DNA of 64,000 nucleotides. Source: Woeseiaceae bacterium (GTDB lineage Bacteria; Pseudomonadota; Gammaproteobacteria; Steroidobacterales; Woeseiaceae). Positions 33,647 through 42,645 of this stretch are shown here, piece by piece. The number at the start of each line of letters is the position of its first letter. Within the stretch, counting starts at the first letter, position 1. The position numbers were made by a program, and so were the translations under genes. Location: the NCBI GenBank assembly GCA_030065915.1, contig JASJCQ010000004.1:248001-312000 (forward strand), written 5' to 3'. The notes below the pieces were generated by a model. It made no database searches, had not been told where the DNA came from, and worked only from the letters and a program-made list of their open reading frames with translations.

Positions 33647-34978
33647 ATGAAGAAGTTCCTGTTGCTCGCATCGCTGGCACTGCCGGCAGCCTATGCAGAG
33701 ACAACGGTCTTCGTGAATGTCAACGTCGTGCCAATGAGTGACGAGTCAGTCGTCGCCAATCAAACCGTCATCGTCGTCGACAAGCGCATCGAGTCGATCG
33801 GGCATGTCGACGAAGTACCGGTACCCGAAGGCAGCGTATTGGTCGACGGGACTAATCGATACCTGATGCCTGGCCTCGCTGAGATGCATGCACACATACC
33901 GCCAGCGAGCGCCAATTCCCTGGAGCGAGTCCTGGCGCTGTTCGCGCTGAACGGTGTTACCACGGTTCGGGGCATGCTTGGGCACCCCAGTCATATCGAG
34001 CTTACGAAGGCCATCGAGTCCGGCGAGGTTTTTGGTCCGCAGTTATACACCTCCGGACCGTCACTGAACGGAAACTCCGTATCGGGGGCGGCCGATGCGC
34101 GGCAGCAAGTCAGGGATCAAAAGGCCGGCGGCTATGGCTTTCTGAAGCTGCATCCGGGCCTGAGCCTCGCAGAATTCGATGCGATTGCCGAGACCGCCAG
34201 GCAGGTCGGCATCCCGTTTGCGGGACACGTCTCGGTTGCCGTCGGGGTCCGGCATGCGCTGGCATCAGGGATGGCGAGCATCGAACATCTTGACGGCTAT
34301 TTCGTCGCCTCGCTGAGTGAAGGGGCCGAACAGTCAGGCGGATACGGCGGGTTTTTCGATGTACTGCTCGCCGCCTACGTGGACCCGGACAAGATCGCCG
34401 CGCTGGCCGCGGAGACGGCCAGCACAGACACATGGAATGCACCGACCCAGGTCTTGTTCGAGAACGTCGTCTCCGCGGAGTCGGCCGAAGACCTCGGCGG
34501 TCGGCCAGAGATGCGCTACATGCCGATGTTCGTTGTCAACGGCTGGATCAGCAGCAAGCGTCAGTTCCACGCGGACGATTACGATCCGGACGTCGCAGCG
34601 CGTTCTATCGAACTGCGCAGGCGACTCATCAAAGCGCTGCATGATAACGGCGCGAAGTTGCTGCTGGCTTCTGACGCGCCACAGATATTCAACGTGCCGG
34701 GTTTTTCGATTCACAGGGAGCTCCAGAGTCTCGTCGATGCCGGACTCACGCCATTCGAAGCGCTGCAGACCGGCACGACGAACGCCGCGCTCTTCCTCGA
34801 TGGGAACTTCGGGCGTGTGGAGCCCGGCTACCGCGCCGACCTGGTGTTGCTCGACGATAATCCGCTGGAAGACATCGCCAACACGCGACGGGTGCACGGA
34901 ATCGTCCTGAACGGGACATGGGTTTCTTCGCCGGAGCGGGAGCAGCGTCTCGAATCCTTCCGCCGCTCGGACCAATAG
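33647..34978 (+). CDS. Exported amidohydrolase family protein
   Basis: A 443-aa metal-dependent hydrolase with a signal peptide (MKKFLLLASLALPAAYA-ETT). ATG 33647 has an ideal GGAGG site, so the longer track ORF is rejected. Metal-site residues: MHAHIP (HxH), a lysine in FLKLHPG, His in FAGHVSV and IEHLDG, and the Asp in LLASDAPQ. The N- and C-terminal beta sandwich (VLVDGTNRYLMPGLAEMHAH, ADLVLLDDNPLEDI) is typical of imidazolonepropionase-like exported amidohydrolases, often peptidases or cyclic-amide hydrolases. The substrate is unknown. It is followed 57 bp later by a repeat protein gene and may share its transcript. Confidence 0.9.
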   Translation: MKKFLLLASLALPAAYAETTVFVNVNVVPMSDESVVANQTVIVVDKRIESIGHVDEVPVPEGSVLVDGTNRYLMPGLAEMHAHIPPASANSLERVLALFALNGVTTVRGMLGHPSHIELTKAIESGEVFGPQLYTSGPSLNGNSVSGAADARQQVRDQKAGGYGFLKLHPGLSLAEFDAIAETARQVGIPFAGHVSVAVGVRHALASGMASIEHLDGYFVASLSEGAEQSGGYGGFFDVLLAAYVDPDKIAALAAETASTDTWNAPTQVLFENVVSAESAEDLGGRPEMRYMPMFVVNGWISSKRQFHADDYDPDVAARSIELRRRLIKALHDNGAKLLLASDAPQIFNVPGFSIHRELQSLVDAGLTPFEALQTGTTNAALFLDGNFGRVEPGYRADLVLLDDNPLEDIANTRRVHGIVLNGTWVSSPEREQRLESFRRSDQ

Positions 34979-35035
34979 GCACCGACACGATGCACAGACT
35001 AGAGACTTGAGTAACAGAAGGTACAGGTGAGCGAG

Positions 35036-35758
35036 ATGAGGATTCTGATTGTTTCCATCGTATTGGCAAGCGCGGCCGTCTGGGCCAGCGATCGTGACGA
35101 TGACTATTCGGAGGACCGGGTGCTGGCCGTCGACAGCGACGGCGTCGAGCTGCTCGACATCGACGCAGGTGCAGGCAGCCTGAAGATCGTCGGCACCGAG
35201 AGCCCCGACGACGGCATCGTCGTCCTCGCCGTTGTCCGCGTGGATACCGACGACGAGGATAAAGCCAGGGACTTCATCAGGAAGCGACTCGAGCTGACGC
35301 TTGATCGCGACGGTGACAAGGCCAGGCTCGTCAGCAGGTTCAATACGGGACTTCGCATGTGGAGTCCGAACGGACGCATCGACCTGGAAGTGAAGCTGCC
35401 AAAAGGCACAGCGATCAACATCGACGACGGATCCGGCAGTCTCGTCGTAGACGGCGTCGCCGGCGATCTCAGGATTGATGACGGCTCCGGTTCGCTAAGA
35501 CTCGGCAACGTCGGAAACGTCGAGATCGACGATGGCTCCGGTGGCATCGAGGTGTCGAACGTGACGGGCGACGTTCTGATCGACGACGGCTCCGGTGGCA
35601 TGACGGTCAAGTCGGTCGCCGGCAACATCACGATCAGTGACGGGTCCGGTGGCATTACCGTTGACGACGTGCGGGGGGACCTGACCATCGAAGAGGAGGG
35701 CAGCGGTTCGGTTCACATCTCGAACGTGGATGGCGTGGTCACCAGGAACGATGAGTGA
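35036..35758 (+). CDS. Exported DGSGG-repeat protein (DUF4097-like beta-solenoid)
   Basis: A 240-aa protein with signal peptide (MRILIVSIVLASAAVWA). ATG 35036 with AGGTGAG upstream is preferred to GTG 35027. After an N-terminal domain of about 110 residues it has five to six tandem units of 17-19 residues, each starting (I)DDGSGS/G and ending V-x-GD, e.g. IDDGSGGIEVSNVTGDV. Such regularly spaced turns fit a right-handed beta-solenoid as in DUF4097 putative adhesins; the Asp-Gly turns may bind calcium. The repeats are also similar at DNA level, so copy number may vary. Likely periplasmic or surface. Downstream are TPR and TonB-domain genes. Confidence 0.85.
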   Translation: MRILIVSIVLASAAVWASDRDDDYSEDRVLAVDSDGVELLDIDAGAGSLKIVGTESPDDGIVVLAVVRVDTDDEDKARDFIRKRLELTLDRDGDKARLVSRFNTGLRMWSPNGRIDLEVKLPKGTAINIDDGSGSLVVDGVAGDLRIDDGSGSLRLGNVGNVEIDDGSGGIEVSNVTGDVLIDDGSGGMTVKSVAGNITISDGSGGITVDDVRGDLTIEEEGSGSVHISNVDGVVTRNDE

Positions 35759-35802
35759 CCGCGTTGGCCGCCGACTGTCTCCCGGGCTACACTGAGAGTG
35801 TC

Positions 35803-36315
35803 ATGAGAAAGCTAGCGGTCCATCTTGTCCTGGCGTTCGTCATCCTGGCGTCGACACCTGTTGGAGCCGACGACGAATCCTCGCGAGTCGTCATCGGACC
35901 GTCGAATCCCAACCTGTTCGATGGGGCAGCGGCACTGATCGCCGGCGACCCGGAGACCGGCGTGCGGCTGACTCACCTCGGCTTGAGCATGGCGACCAAT
36001 CGCAGGGAGAGACTGGTGGGTTTATCCAACCTGTGTGCCGGCTACCTGTTGCTGGAGCAGTTGGACGTCGCACTGGATTTCTGCAACCAGGCGCTCGAGA
36101 TCAATGATCGTCACTGGCGGAGTTACAGTAATCGCGCGTTGATTTATCTGAAACTCAAGCGCTACGAAGAAGCCGAGCAGGACCTGGAGCGAGGCCTGAC
36201 GATTGCGCCGGATTCGGCGAAACTGAAGACGGTCAGGGCGCAGTTGCTGGATGAGATCGATCCGGTGTCGCCGCGCATCACGATCGATGAGCGGCGCGGC
36301 GAGCCCGATCAATGA
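35803..36315 (+). CDS. Exported tetratricopeptide-repeat protein
   Basis: A 170-aa protein beginning at ATG 35803 (signal peptide MRKLAVHLVLAFVILASTPVGA); the track start is 16 codons too early. It has about three TPR units: LSNLCAGYLLLEQLDVALDFCNQALEIN, HWRSYSNRALIYLKLKRYEEAEQDLERGLTI and a partial one before them. Two cysteines in the first unit may form a disulfide in the periplasm. Its stop overlaps the next gene start (ATGA), which encodes a TonB C-terminal domain, so both are translated together. TPR proteins mediate protein contacts; the partner is unknown. Confidence 0.85.
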   Translation: MRKLAVHLVLAFVILASTPVGADDESSRVVIGPSNPNLFDGAAALIAGDPETGVRLTHLGLSMATNRRERLVGLSNLCAGYLLLEQLDVALDFCNQALEINDRHWRSYSNRALIYLKLKRYEEAEQDLERGLTIAPDSAKLKTVRAQLLDEIDPVSPRITIDERRGEPDQ

Positions 36316-36689
36316 ACCTGCGCTGGACGTTGCCGCTCGTTGTCAGCGTATTCGGCCTTCCCGCATTGACCATGGCGCAGTCCGTGGACGAGCCCGTCGT
36401 CAGCGAGATCGAACGAGTACCATTGCACACCGTTGTGCCTGAGTACCCGAAGGAAGCGCGCCGCGACCGAATCGAAGGTGAGGTCGAGGTCTGTTTCAAC
36501 GTTGATCGCAAGGGTCGGCCATCGCGAATAGGGGTTCGACGGAGCACGCATCGCGTATTCGAAAAGGCCGCCATCAGAGCCGTTCGGGCATCGAGATACA
36601 TCCCGCTCAAGCGTTCAGAGCCGGTACCTTCGATAAAGACCTGTCGAACGTTCAGTTTCTCCCTGGAAAAGGGAGCGCCCAACGGCTAG
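36312..36689 (+). CDS. Periplasmic TonB C-terminal-domain protein
   Basis: A 125-aa protein with a cleavable-type signal (ends ALTMAQ) followed directly by a TonB C-terminal domain (PEYPKEARRDRIEGEVEVCFNVDRKGRPSRIGV; KAAIRAVRASRYIP). It lacks the proline-rich periplasm-spanning linker of energy-transducing TonB and has no ExbBD partners here, so it is likely a soluble or anchored protein-interaction domain rather than a TonB motor. Two cysteines (EVCFN and IKTCRTF) probably pair, as in related domains. It is coupled to the TPR gene by a 4-bp overlap and converges with folD. Confidence 0.85.
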   Translation: MNLRWTLPLVVSVFGLPALTMAQSVDEPVVSEIERVPLHTVVPEYPKEARRDRIEGEVEVCFNVDRKGRPSRIGVRRSTHRVFEKAAIRAVRASRYIPLKRSEPVPSIKTCRTFSFSLEKGAPNG

Positions 36690-36698
36690 ATCACTGAG

Positions 36699-37589
36699 CT
36701 AGTCCGCAAGTCCGGCCCGAGCCGATCGAAGCGTGTTGTGCATCAGCATGATAATCGTCATCGGACCGACACCACCCGGGACCGGTGTAATTGCCAGCGC
36801 TTTCTCGCTGGCCTCAGCGTAGTTGACGTCTCCGACCAGCACCGACTTCTCTTCGCCGTCTACGACCCGCTCGACGCGATTGATGCCGACGTCGATAACG
36901 ACCGCACCGGGCTTGATCCAGTCGCCACCCACCATCTCCGGCCGGCCCACAGCCGCGACCACGATGTCAGCTTCACGCACCACCGCCGCGAGGTTCTTTG
37001 TCCGACTGTGCGTCACGGTAACCGTCGCATTGGCGGCGAGTAGCAGCGCCGCCATCGGCTTACCGACAATATTGGAGCGACCGATGATGACCGCCGACAA
37101 GCCGGAAAGGTCGTCGCCCAGCTCACGTCTGATCATCAGCATGCAGCCGGCGGGGGTACACGGAATGAACGCGTCGTCCGTATCGCCGGTGCTGAGTTTG
37201 CCCACGTTGACGTAGTGGAAACCGTCCACGTCCTTGCTTGGATCGATCGACTGAGTGATCGTTTTTTCGTCAAGATGCGAGGGCAGCGGCAGCTGAACGA
37301 GGATGCCGTGAATGTCCTCGTTGCTATTCAACTCATCGATTAGAGCCAGCAGGGAATCCTGGTCCACGTCGGCGGGTAGCGAGTGCTGGACCGAGTTAAA
37401 CCCACAGCTCTCGGCGCGGCGTTTCTTGTTTCGGACATACACCTGGCTCGCCGGATCTTCGCCAACGATGACAACCGCGAGGCCGGGTTTGATGCCGTGC
37501 TGTTCGAGTAGCTCGCGGGTCTCAGACGCAATGGTCTCTGACATTTCGGCTGCAAGGGCTTTGCCATCGATTCGTTTGGCGTCAGGCAT
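36699..37589 (-). CDS. folD: Methylenetetrahydrofolate dehydrogenase/cyclohydrolase
   Basis: Bifunctional cytoplasmic enzyme interconverting 5,10-methylene-, 5,10-methenyl- and 10-formyl-tetrahydrofolate with NADP. The 296-aa length is normal when started at ATG 37589; the track ORF is 122 codons too long. Conserved blocks: the YVRNKKR catalytic lysine motif, [41 protein letters not shown] (Rossmann), and the C-terminal signature [15 protein letters not shown]. Monocistronic; converges with the TonB-domain gene and is divergent from tpm with an 85-bp gap. Confidence 0.97.
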   Translation of the reverse strand: MPDAKRIDGKALAAEMSETIASETRELLEQHGIKPGLAVVIVGEDPASQVYVRNKKRRAESCGFNSVQHSLPADVDQDSLLALIDELNSNEDIHGILVQLPLPSHLDEKTITQSIDPSKDVDGFHYVNVGKLSTGDTDDAFIPCTPAGCMLMIRRELGDDLSGLSAVIIGRSNIVGKPMAALLLAANATVTVTHSRTKNLAAVVREADIVVAAVGRPEMVGGDWIKPGAVVIDVGINRVERVVDGEEKSVLVGDVNYAEASEKALAITPVPGGVGPMTIIMLMHNTLRSARAGLAD

Positions 37590-37674
37590 TGGAAAGTCTC
37601 GGCGTTGGAAGGCTCGGAATGGTACCGTTCGGGTCGACCAGCGTAAACAGGATGACCGCGCCGCAGGCAGCACA

Positions 37675-38286
37675 ATGCATGATGAATGGTTGAATCGATG
37701 GCAGGAAGGCCGGATCGGATGGCACGAGGCGGCGGGCAACCGCGCGCTCAAAACGCACTGGACCGCGACCGGCCGCAATGTACTCGTCCCGCTGTGCGGC
37801 AAGTCGCCGGATCTGATGTGGTTGTGCCAGCAGGGCAACACCGTGACCGGCGTGGAATTGTCCTCGATTGCCGCGACCGAGTTCTTCGCGGAACACGGAC
37901 TCGAGCATCGTGAGAAAGACGGGGTCTTCGAGGCGCTCGACAAACCGCTGCGCATCGTCGTCGGTGACTACTTTGGGTTTAGCGAGACGGGCTTTAATGC
38001 CCTCTACGACCGGGCAGCGTTGGTAGCGTTGCCGGGCTCAGTCCGGCCGGCGTACGCGGCCCATACGCAGAAGCTGGTCGATGACGGCGCCTTTCATTTG
38101 CTGGTAACGCTCGAATACGACCAGTCGCGCGCGGCTGGCCCGCCATACTCGGTAGGCGGCGACGAGCTCGCAGCCTACTGGCCCGAACTTCGTCGCATCG
38201 AGTCGAGGAGCGATATCGAAAACAGCCCACCCAAATTCCGTTCTCTGGATGCGCTGGACGAAGTCGTGTGGCTGGGCGGTTCCTGA
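37675..38286 (+). CDS. tpm: Thiopurine S-methyltransferase family protein
   Basis: A 203-aa SAM-dependent methyltransferase that in gammaproteobacteria methylates thiopurines and selenium or tellurium oxyanions. The start is ATG 37675; the larger track ORF overlaps folD. Family signs: [14 protein letters not shown] at the N-terminus, [29 protein letters not shown] for the SAM site, [24 protein letters not shown], and the [10 protein letters not shown] loop. A complete protein of usual length (about 215 aa). It ends 6 bp from the convergent DUF4404 gene. Confidence 0.93.
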   Translation: MHDEWLNRWQEGRIGWHEAAGNRALKTHWTATGRNVLVPLCGKSPDLMWLCQQGNTVTGVELSSIAATEFFAEHGLEHREKDGVFEALDKPLRIVVGDYFGFSETGFNALYDRAALVALPGSVRPAYAAHTQKLVDDGAFHLLVTLEYDQSRAAGPPYSVGGDELAAYWPELRRIESRSDIENSPPKFRSLDALDEVVWLGGS

Positions 38287-38292
38287 TACCGG

Positions 38293-38535
38293 TCAGATAC
38301 CCATCTTGCCGAGAGAATCGATGATCACGCGGGCGATGCGCTCGGCAACCGGATGGTTCGCCGCAAACCGGGTCTCGAGTTCCTTGGCCCTCTCCAGCGT
38401 CGAGACGTGATTGCCCTTGTCCAGATCGCTGTTGATCTCCTTCAAGAGCTGTCTGACCGCAGGGTCCAGTTCGCCCGCAGCCTGGAGTTCCTGACGCAAT
38501 TCCGCCAGTAGTTCCCGTGTCTTCTCGTCACTCAT
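38293..38535 (-). CDS. DUF4404 family small protein
   Basis: An 80-aa, helical, charged protein (ELRQELQAAGELDPAVRQLLKEINSDL, then ERAKELETRFAANHPVAERIARVIID) matching DUF4404. No function is assigned to the family. A good ribosome site (AGGAAAGGA) precedes the ATG at 38535. It is convergent with tpm and divergent from the acyltransferase gene. Sequence suggests a coiled-coil pair rather than an enzyme. Confidence 0.85.
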   Translation of the reverse strand: MSDEKTRELLAELRQELQAAGELDPAVRQLLKEINSDLDKGNHVSTLERAKELETRFAANHPVAERIARVIIDSLGKMGI

Positions 38536-38676
38536 CTGCGTGTCCTTTCCTCTGTCCGGCCTTACGGTTCCCGTAATCCCACGCTAACGTAACGCCGCCA
38601 AGCGGGCAAGCCGTTTGCCCTCTCCCAGCCGAAGGTTCAGACTACGCAGCCTGTTGCACGTTGTTGAGCCCACCTG

Positions 38677-39597
38677 TTGCGAAATATCCGCGGAATCATT
38701 GTCTTTACCGCCTTTACGGTGAACACGCTGATCTGGTTCACGCCATTGTTCTTACTGGCGATCGTCAAGCTGATCATTCCGATTTCGGCGGTGCGCCGAC
38801 CATTGACTTCCGTCTTGATGTCGATCGGCGAAAACTGGATATCAGTCAACGCCATGATTTTGTCGCCGGTAGGCAGCGGTGGGTGGAACACGAGCTTGAG
38901 CGAGCGTATCAGGGATGATGGGTGGTACCTCGTCATGTCGAATCACCAGACCTGGGTCGATATTGTCGTGCTGCAGACGGCCTTCAATCGGCGTATCCCC
39001 TTCCTGAAGTTCTTCATCAAGCAACAGCTGATCTGGTTTCCGCTCCTGGGAATCGCCTGGTGGGCACTGGACATGCCGTTTATGAAGCGGTACTCGCCGT
39101 CCTATCTTGCAAAACACCCCGAGAAGAAGGGCCGGGATCTCGAGGCAACACGAAAGGCCTGCGAAAAGTTCAAGGACAAGCCGACGTCGGTGATCAATTT
39201 CGTCGAAGGAACCCGGTTTACCGCGGAGAAGCGCGACAAGCGGCGCTCACCCTACCGGAACCTGCTGATGCCGCGCGCCGGCGGCATCGCCGTTGCCCTG
39301 GATTCTATGGGACACATGTTCGACGCAGTCCTCGATGTCACCATTTACTATCCCGACGGCCCCCGGTCCTTCTGGGAGATGTGCTGCGGCGATTTCATAC
39401 GAGCGGACATACATGTCGAGGAGCGTTCCATCGATGACAGCCTGCTCGATGGTGACTACACGAATGACCGGCATTTCCGGAAACAGGTTCACGCGTGGCT
39501 TGCCGATATCTGGGCTGACAAGGATGCAAGGCTCGATCAACTCGCGGGGTCACTTCAGGTGAACGGGCATTCGCCAAGCGATACCCCCGTATCGTAG
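38677..39597 (+). CDS. YihG-like inner-membrane acyltransferase
   Basis: A 306-aa PlsC-fold acyltransferase closely resembling E. coli YihG along its length. The N-terminal hydrophobic segment (FTVNTLIWFTPLFLLAIVKLIIP) anchors it. The acceptor motif is NHQTWVD (NHx4D) and the second conserved motif VEGTRF; the family block FIKQQLIWFPLLGIAWWALDMPFMKRYSP is present. TTG 38677 is used because an in-frame TGA lies only three codons upstream and no ATG fits. YihG affects acyl composition of phospholipids in E. coli; that activity here is by homology. Followed after 31 bp by a small hypothetical gene. Confidence 0.9.
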   Translation: MRNIRGIIVFTAFTVNTLIWFTPLFLLAIVKLIIPISAVRRPLTSVLMSIGENWISVNAMILSPVGSGGWNTSLSERIRDDGWYLVMSNHQTWVDIVVLQTAFNRRIPFLKFFIKQQLIWFPLLGIAWWALDMPFMKRYSPSYLAKHPEKKGRDLEATRKACEKFKDKPTSVINFVEGTRFTAEKRDKRRSPYRNLLMPRAGGIAVALDSMGHMFDAVLDVTIYYPDGPRSFWEMCCGDFIRADIHVEERSIDDSLLDGDYTNDRHFRKQVHAWLADIWADKDARLDQLAGSLQVNGHSPSDTPVS

Positions 39598-39628
39598 ACT
39601 GTCAATCGTAATTTTTTCGAGGATCGCC

Positions 39629-40000
39629 ATGTCGACAGACCACCACTACGACACCGTCGCCTTCGACGTCCGAGACAACACGACGATGTTGTTTTTCGCC
39701 AAGACCGCGGAACCTGGTGATATCAACGACTATCTTTTACTGATGCGTACGATCGGCGACGATTTCGATGAGACGCTCACCATCGAGATCAACGAGGAGC
39801 AGGTCAGTGGCCCTGAGCTGATTGAGGATGCTCAGCTGATCGGCAACACGCTGAAGCTGACGCTGGATGATTCAGTCTCAGACTGGAAGGGCGCCCGGGA
39901 ACTGGTGTTGACCTTCGAGGAAACCGCCGAGAATTTCGCAAGCATCGAGGCCGGCGCTTTCCGTGTCCTGGGTGATTCCCTGTCCGGAGGCCATGCCTGA
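39629..40000 (+). CDS. Conserved-looking hypothetical acidic protein
   Basis: A 123-aa soluble, acidic protein (pattern of short beta strands: TLTIEINEEQVSGPELIEDAQLIGNTLKLTL) with no recognised motif, signal or membrane segment. Its stop overlaps the start of the next gene by 8 bp (ATGCCTGA), which shows translational coupling and supports both starts. It probably forms an operon with the acyltransferase and the GIY-YIG gene. I do not recognise a family. Confidence 0.8.
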   Translation: MSTDHHYDTVAFDVRDNTTMLFFAKTAEPGDINDYLLLMRTIGDDFDETLTIEINEEQVSGPELIEDAQLIGNTLKLTLDDSVSDWKGARELVLTFEETAENFASIEAGAFRVLGDSLSGGHA

Positions 40001-40292
40001 CGGCTCGCAAGTGCCCGGTTGTTACAGCCTCTATATCCTGAGCTGTGCCGACGGAAGTCTGTACACCGGTATCGCGCTCGACGTCAGTCAGCGGCTAAGG
40101 CAGCATGAAGAAGGCCGTAATGGCGCGAAGTACCTGCGCGGTCGACAGCCCTTCAAACTTGTCTTCGAAGAGGTCATCGGTGATCGCTCCGAGGCGAGCA
40201 GGGCGGAGTACAGGCTCAAGCGCCTCAGCCGCGCCGACAAGCTTTCCCTGATCGCAGGCTCAGTGAGCCTCTCCGAACTGGCCGTGACCTGA
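39993..40292 (+). CDS. GIY-YIG domain protein (YhbQ-like)
   Basis: A 99-aa single-domain GIY-YIG protein starting at ATG 39993 (GGAGG upstream), not at the track start. The motif reads YSLYILSCADGSLYTGIALDVSQRL (Y-L/Y-T-G form), with the conserved Arg region GAKYLRGRQPFKLVFEE and the Glu in SRAEYRLKRLSR. Small proteins of this type are structure-selective DNA nucleases or remain uncharacterised. It overlaps the upstream gene by 8 bp and converges with the MBL-fold gene. Confidence 0.92.
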   Translation: MPDGSQVPGCYSLYILSCADGSLYTGIALDVSQRLRQHEEGRNGAKYLRGRQPFKLVFEEVIGDRSEASRAEYRLKRLSRADKLSLIAGSVSLSELAVT

Positions 40293-40305
40293 GAGGGTTG
40301 GCAAC

Positions 40306-41343
40306 TCAGGCTTCCGGCGCCTCCCGCTCATACAGCACGAAGGTCTCGCCAAATCCCGGCAGGTAGAGGCTGACGTCATTGTCCCAATATGACTGAAACT
40401 GCTTGAGCCAGCCTACCGTCTTTCCGAAGTCGTCAACGAAGCGCGGGAATAGCCGGACCTCGCCGAACGGCTGAGTGTAGTCGTCGAAGTGCATCGGAAT
40501 GACGGTGTGCGCGCCGGTCGATGTCACCATATTCAGCCAGTAGGCTTCGGCGTACTGCCGGCCAAGGCCTTCGAGCATCCCGGTGCCCATCATGACGACG
40601 TCAGCATCGACGTCGGCGAGTGCCCCATCCGTAAAACCTGCGCTGGTCTGTACCAGCGTTGTACCCTGTGGGTGCACGATGACGATCGTAAAGTTCTTGC
40701 CGACGCGCCAGGCACTGGCAGGAGCCGGGCCGATGATCGGAGACTCGATACTGCCATCGAAAGGCACGGAGCCGCGCCAGCCGAACGGAATGTGCGGCGT
40801 TTCAATCAGAGTCACTGAAAACTGGCCGAACTCGCGGGTCGCGGTGTCTGTAACGATAGAGATCTGATCCTCGGGCACTCCGGCACCGCGTGCGAGCTCG
40901 GCAGCGGACGGCGAGCCGAAAATGACGGCGCCTGTACGGGCCGCGATTGCGGCGGTATCCAAAGCGTGATCGAAATGCGTGTGCGATGGCACGATCGCCG
41001 CGACCCGATCCATGCGAAACCGGTTGATCGCCCGATTGACGTCGGCTGCACTGCTCTCGATCGGCCGACTCAGCAGCAGGTCCGCAAGTGTCGGTCGACT
41101 CATGAATCCGTCAATCAGTATCTGGGTGTCACCATCGTCGAACAACAAGGTCGTCACACCGAGCCATGTCACGGTTACGCTGTCCGGTGCGCGATCCCTG
41201 GTCGGCCAGCCTGGCAGCGGCACATTCTCGACGTCGTCCCGCTGTTGCCATGCCCAAGCCAGGAAGCCCGCGACAAGCAACAAGACGAATGACCCTATGA
41301 GCGCAGCGCGCTTCGCCAGCATCTTTAGCCGGTCAATCGTCAT
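40306..41343 (-). CDS. Membrane-anchored MBL-fold metallohydrolase
   Basis: A 345-aa protein with an N-terminal anchor or uncleaved signal (LIGSFVLLLVAGFLAWAW) and a metallo-beta-lactamase fold. The metal motif is SHTHFDHALD, with further ligands in ETPHIPFGW and IPMHFDDY. The group resembles UlaG/RomA-like hydrolases; substrate unknown. Its start lies 8 bp downstream of the DUF819 gene end, suggesting co-translation. The His motif is complete, so it is expected to be active, in the periplasm if the anchor is oriented N-in. Confidence 0.88.
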   Translation of the reverse strand: MTIDRLKMLAKRAALIGSFVLLLVAGFLAWAWQQRDDVENVPLPGWPTRDRAPDSVTVTWLGVTTLLFDDGDTQILIDGFMSRPTLADLLLSRPIESSAADVNRAINRFRMDRVAAIVPSHTHFDHALDTAAIAARTGAVIFGSPSAAELARGAGVPEDQISIVTDTATREFGQFSVTLIETPHIPFGWRGSVPFDGSIESPIIGPAPASAWRVGKNFTIVIVHPQGTTLVQTSAGFTDGALADVDADVVMMGTGMLEGLGRQYAEAYWLNMVTSTGAHTVIPMHFDDYTQPFGEVRLFPRFVDDFGKTVGWLKQFQSYWDNDVSLYLPGFGETFVLYEREAPEA

Positions 41344-41351
41344 GGTTTCGA

Positions 41352-42587
41352 CTACTGCCCTGCCGCGATGCGAGCGAGATGGGCGGCCAGTGGCGCGAGG
41401 TAATTGCCGAGGGCGTACCCGAGCAGCGCCATCAGTATCGAGACGGGCACGAGGCTGGGACGATGGTGGGCGGCGACAATCGGTGCCGATGCTGCCGCGC
41501 CGATATTTGCCGCCGAGGCGATAGCGACGCTGTGCACGTCGACCCGGAACAGCCAGGCGCCGGCGAGACAGAAGGCCCCGTGAATCGCGATCCAGATGAA
41601 TGCGCCCAGGACAAAAGCCGGGGCCTCCGCCAGTCCCGAAATGGAGGCACGTGCGCCCATGGCGGCGACGAACAGGTACACCAGCGCCGTGCCGATGGCT
41701 GTCGTGTTGGGAAGCTTCGAGATTGGCGTTGTCGACAATATGAGTGCGATCGTCGTTACGACCAGCACCCGGACCGTAGACTCCGAGAAGACGGGCTTAA
41801 GGAACTCAACATTATTCGCGATGCCTGATGTGATCGCCGGGGCGATCGTTTGTGCGAGCCACGTCACGCCGAAGACGATGGCGGCGATGAACAGATAGTC
41901 GCGCATCTCCGGCGCTTTGTCCGCTTCGACATGCATCTGCGCGGCGGAGTCCATCATGCTCAGGCGCTCCGGGTGCACCCGCGCCCATCGATTGAACTGG
42001 TCGGCGAAATTGCGGGACATCAGCAGTATCGGCAACCAGACGACATAGATGACATTGTCGGCGATGACGGCAAGCCCGATTTGCTCTTCGGACGTACCGA
42101 GCATCTGGCTGGTCGCGAGCAGGTTGGAAGTGCCTCCGATCCAGCTGCCGGCCAGTGCACCGTAGCCTTTCCACGCATCGTCAGACAACCATTGGTGCAC
42201 GATCAGGTAAGAAACGACGGCGCCGACGACGACACCGGCTGTACCCATCAGCATAACGAGTACGCCACGCCCCATGACGCGGACGACGGCGGGAATGTTG
42301 ACCTTGATCAACATCAGGACAATGAAAGCCGGCAGGGCGTACTGGCTGAGACCCGAGTAGACGACGGATGAGTTCGGGATCATGACGCGGGACTCGCCGC
42401 CCCAGCCGAATTGCAGGTTGCCAAGGATGACCGGTGTCGCGTAGATGAACAGCAACGGCGGCAGGTAATGAAATAGCCTGGCGTTGGTCTGTTTTTCCAG
42501 CCAGAAGAAGAAGCCCGCGATAAAGGCCAGCATAGAGAAGACGCCCAGCGGGCTCTGGATGACTACGCTCGGATCTACGGACGTCAT
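41352..42587 (-). CDS. DUF819 (YjcL-like) membrane protein
   Basis: A 411-aa polytopic inner-membrane protein with about 12 hydrophobic segments, matching DUF819: GSWIGGTSNLLATSQMLGTSEEQIGLAVIADNVIYVVWLPILL in the middle and a related Gly-rich repeat near the C-terminus (ASAANIGAAASAPIVAAHH). The repeated halves recall sodium- or amino-acid-coupled transporters, but function is unproven. Lies in a minus-strand run with NERD and MBL-fold genes (58 bp and 8 bp gaps). Confidence 0.88.
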   Translation of the reverse strand: MTSVDPSVVIQSPLGVFSMLAFIAGFFFWLEKQTNARLFHYLPPLLFIYATPVILGNLQFGWGGESRVMIPNSSVVYSGLSQYALPAFIVLMLIKVNIPAVVRVMGRGVLVMLMGTAGVVVGAVVSYLIVHQWLSDDAWKGYGALAGSWIGGTSNLLATSQMLGTSEEQIGLAVIADNVIYVVWLPILLMSRNFADQFNRWARVHPERLSMMDSAAQMHVEADKAPEMRDYLFIAAIVFGVTWLAQTIAPAITSGIANNVEFLKPVFSESTVRVLVVTTIALILSTTPISKLPNTTAIGTALVYLFVAAMGARASISGLAEAPAFVLGAFIWIAIHGAFCLAGAWLFRVDVHSVAIASAANIGAAASAPIVAAHHRPSLVPVSILMALLGYALGNYLAPLAAHLARIAAGQ

Positions 42588-42645
42588 TGGCGAGGCTTTG
42601 CTATCAGCATCCCGGCCGAGTATAGATCATCGACGACCCGGGCCT

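Noticed and set aside
36699-37955. 418-aa version of FolD
   Set aside because: The 122-residue extension overlaps tpm on the other strand and is not part of the FolD family.
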